A DNA stretch of 15,290 nt from CASQEL01 sp036655975 (lineage in GTDB: Bacteria > Desulfobacterota > Desulfovibrionia > Desulfovibrionales > Desulfovibrionaceae): NCBI GenBank assembly GCA_036655975.1, contig JAVVPD010000051.1:1-15290 (forward strand), read 5' to 3'. The translations under genes were made by a program, and so were the position numbers. Numbering within the stretch: the stretch's first letter is position 1; every line of letters begins with the position of its first letter. Shown piece after piece: positions 14,514 to 15,290 of this stretch. The notes under the pieces are model-generated. The model saw only the letters and a list, made by a program, of their open reading frames with translations. It was not told where the DNA came from and ran no database searches.

Positions 14514-15290
14514 TTACGCGCCCTCCCCGTGCTTGCACGAGCAACCATGCTCGCATTCTGTGGCCTTTTCTGCGTCAGCCAGTGCTTCGCGCAGCTGACG
14601 GGCCGTGTCGGGGCCTTGGGTTTCTTCCACCTTGCTGATGGCAGCCTGCATGGCAGCATCCGCATCGGCCTTGGCTTTCGCCATTTCGGCCTTGGCAATG
14701 GCTTCCTTACGCTTGGTGATGCCATAGGCACCGGCAAAGAGTACGGGCCAGAAACCAATGATCATTGGAACAGAACCAAGAGCACCAGCGGTCAATTCGC
14801 CCATGGGACGATTGCCAAGGTGCAAGTCAAAGCCCACCTTGTCGGAAGGCACCCCAGACAAGGTCATCCACGCCGTGCCCCCAGCATCGTGCTCGCCGTA
14901 CAGATAATCCACATAGCGTTCAGGATTGGCTTCAATGCGTTTGCGGGCCACGTTAATCAAGTCTTTACGCTTGCCAAAGGTCAGAGCGTCCATGGGGCAG
15001 GCTTCCACGCAACCGGGGAGCTTGCCTTCTTTGAGGCGGGGCGCACAGAAGGTACATTTGAGCACCAACGGATCATAGGGTTCTTCGTATTGAAAACCTG
15101 GGGCGTAAAAGGGGCAGGCTATCATACAATAGCGGCAACCCACGCACTGGCTTCCGTCGTAAGACACCACGCCGTTGGCTTCTTTTTTAAAACATTTGGC
15201 AAAGCAGGCAGAGGCGCAGGCCGGATCATTACAATGGTAACATTGCAATTTACGAAACACGTCTTTGCCATCCACATGGTATTTGTTCAC
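14514..15290 (-). CDS. hybA: Hydrogenase Fe-S subunit HybA, C-terminal part (cut by right edge)
   Basis: This periplasmic ferredoxin-like subunit links the [NiFe] hydrogenase to HybB. The last 258 residues are visible; the GTG at the edge is internal, and the N-terminus with its signal and first cluster motif lies outside. Cysteine sets for further [4Fe-4S] clusters are 17/20/25/29, 49/52/55/59 ('CVGCRYCMIAC') and 79/82/94/98 ('KCTFC', 'LPGCVEAC'). A single membrane anchor spans about 172-191, as in E. coli HybA. After it comes an unusual tail of about 65 residues. The tail is Ala/Lys/Glu-rich, probably a coiled helix (about 195-244), and ends in 'CEHGCSCKHGEGA'. An HmcB-type subunit would look similar, but the HybB partner and the hydrogenase protease favour HybA. 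Confidence 0.9.
   Translation of the reverse strand: MNKYHVDGKDVFRKLQCYHCNDPACASACFAKCFKKEANGVVSYDGSQCVGCRYCMIACPFYAPGFQYEEPYDPLVLKCTFCAPRLKEGKLPGCVEACPMDALTFGKRKDLINVARKRIEANPERYVDYLYGEHDAGGTAWMTLSGVPSDKVGFDLHLGNRPMGELTAGALGSVPMIIGFWPVLFAGAYGITKRKEAIAKAEMAKAKADADAAMQAAISKVEETQGPDTARQLREALADAEKATECEHGCSCKHGEGA

Noticed and set aside
14513..14758. 82-codon N-terminal extension of hybB overlapping hybA
   Set aside because: The extension is basic and proline-rich, unlike HybB, and the ATG at 14512 has a good ribosome-binding site just upstream.

Overview
The window looks like chromosomal DNA of an anaerobic, Gram-negative, hydrogen-metabolising bacterium. My best guess is a Desulfovibrio-type member of the Desulfobacterota. 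This rests on gene content (a HybA/HybB-type membrane module of a periplasmic [NiFe] hydrogenase plus its maturation genes, an AMIN-domain protein, and a large dCache/PAS hybrid kinase), not on a marker gene. Base composition is mixed, with AT-rich stretches in the kinase gene. I see no rRNA, tRNA, CRISPR array, transposase or phage gene. No gene-free stretch exceeds about 175 bases.

Layout. Positions 1-840 (+) hold the 3' end of an AMIN-domain gene and an OsmC-family gene. Positions 861-2234 (-) encode a GckA/TtuD-type (MOFRL) glycerate kinase. It is divergent from an exported DUF3179 protein at 2372-3550 (+). Positions 3525-8035 hold three minus-strand genes that may form one unit: a 1005-residue hybrid histidine kinase, an HD-domain hydrolase and a class I methyltransferase. 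The kinase is divergent from dnaE (8208-11696, +), the replicative DNA polymerase III alpha subunit, which has a good sigma-70-type promoter. dnaE converges on queD (11727-12116, -).

Positions 12270-15290 (-) form the 3' part of a hydrogenase operon. In order of transcription it contains hybA (cut by the window edge), hybB, a 61-residue single-span membrane protein, a HybD/HyaD-type maturation protease and hypC. HybA and HybB would carry electrons between the hydrogenase and the quinone pool. The protease and HypC mature the large subunit, whose gene presumably lies beyond the right edge. queD follows after a 153-base leader.

The main points of interest are non-coding elements and small additions around this operon: a GAAA-loop terminator-like hairpin between the structural and maturation genes, a near-perfect palindrome over the hypC stop codon, a queD leader with mutually exclusive pairings, a Cys/His-rich tail on HybA, and the small membrane protein. 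I did not find a clearly novel multi-gene system.
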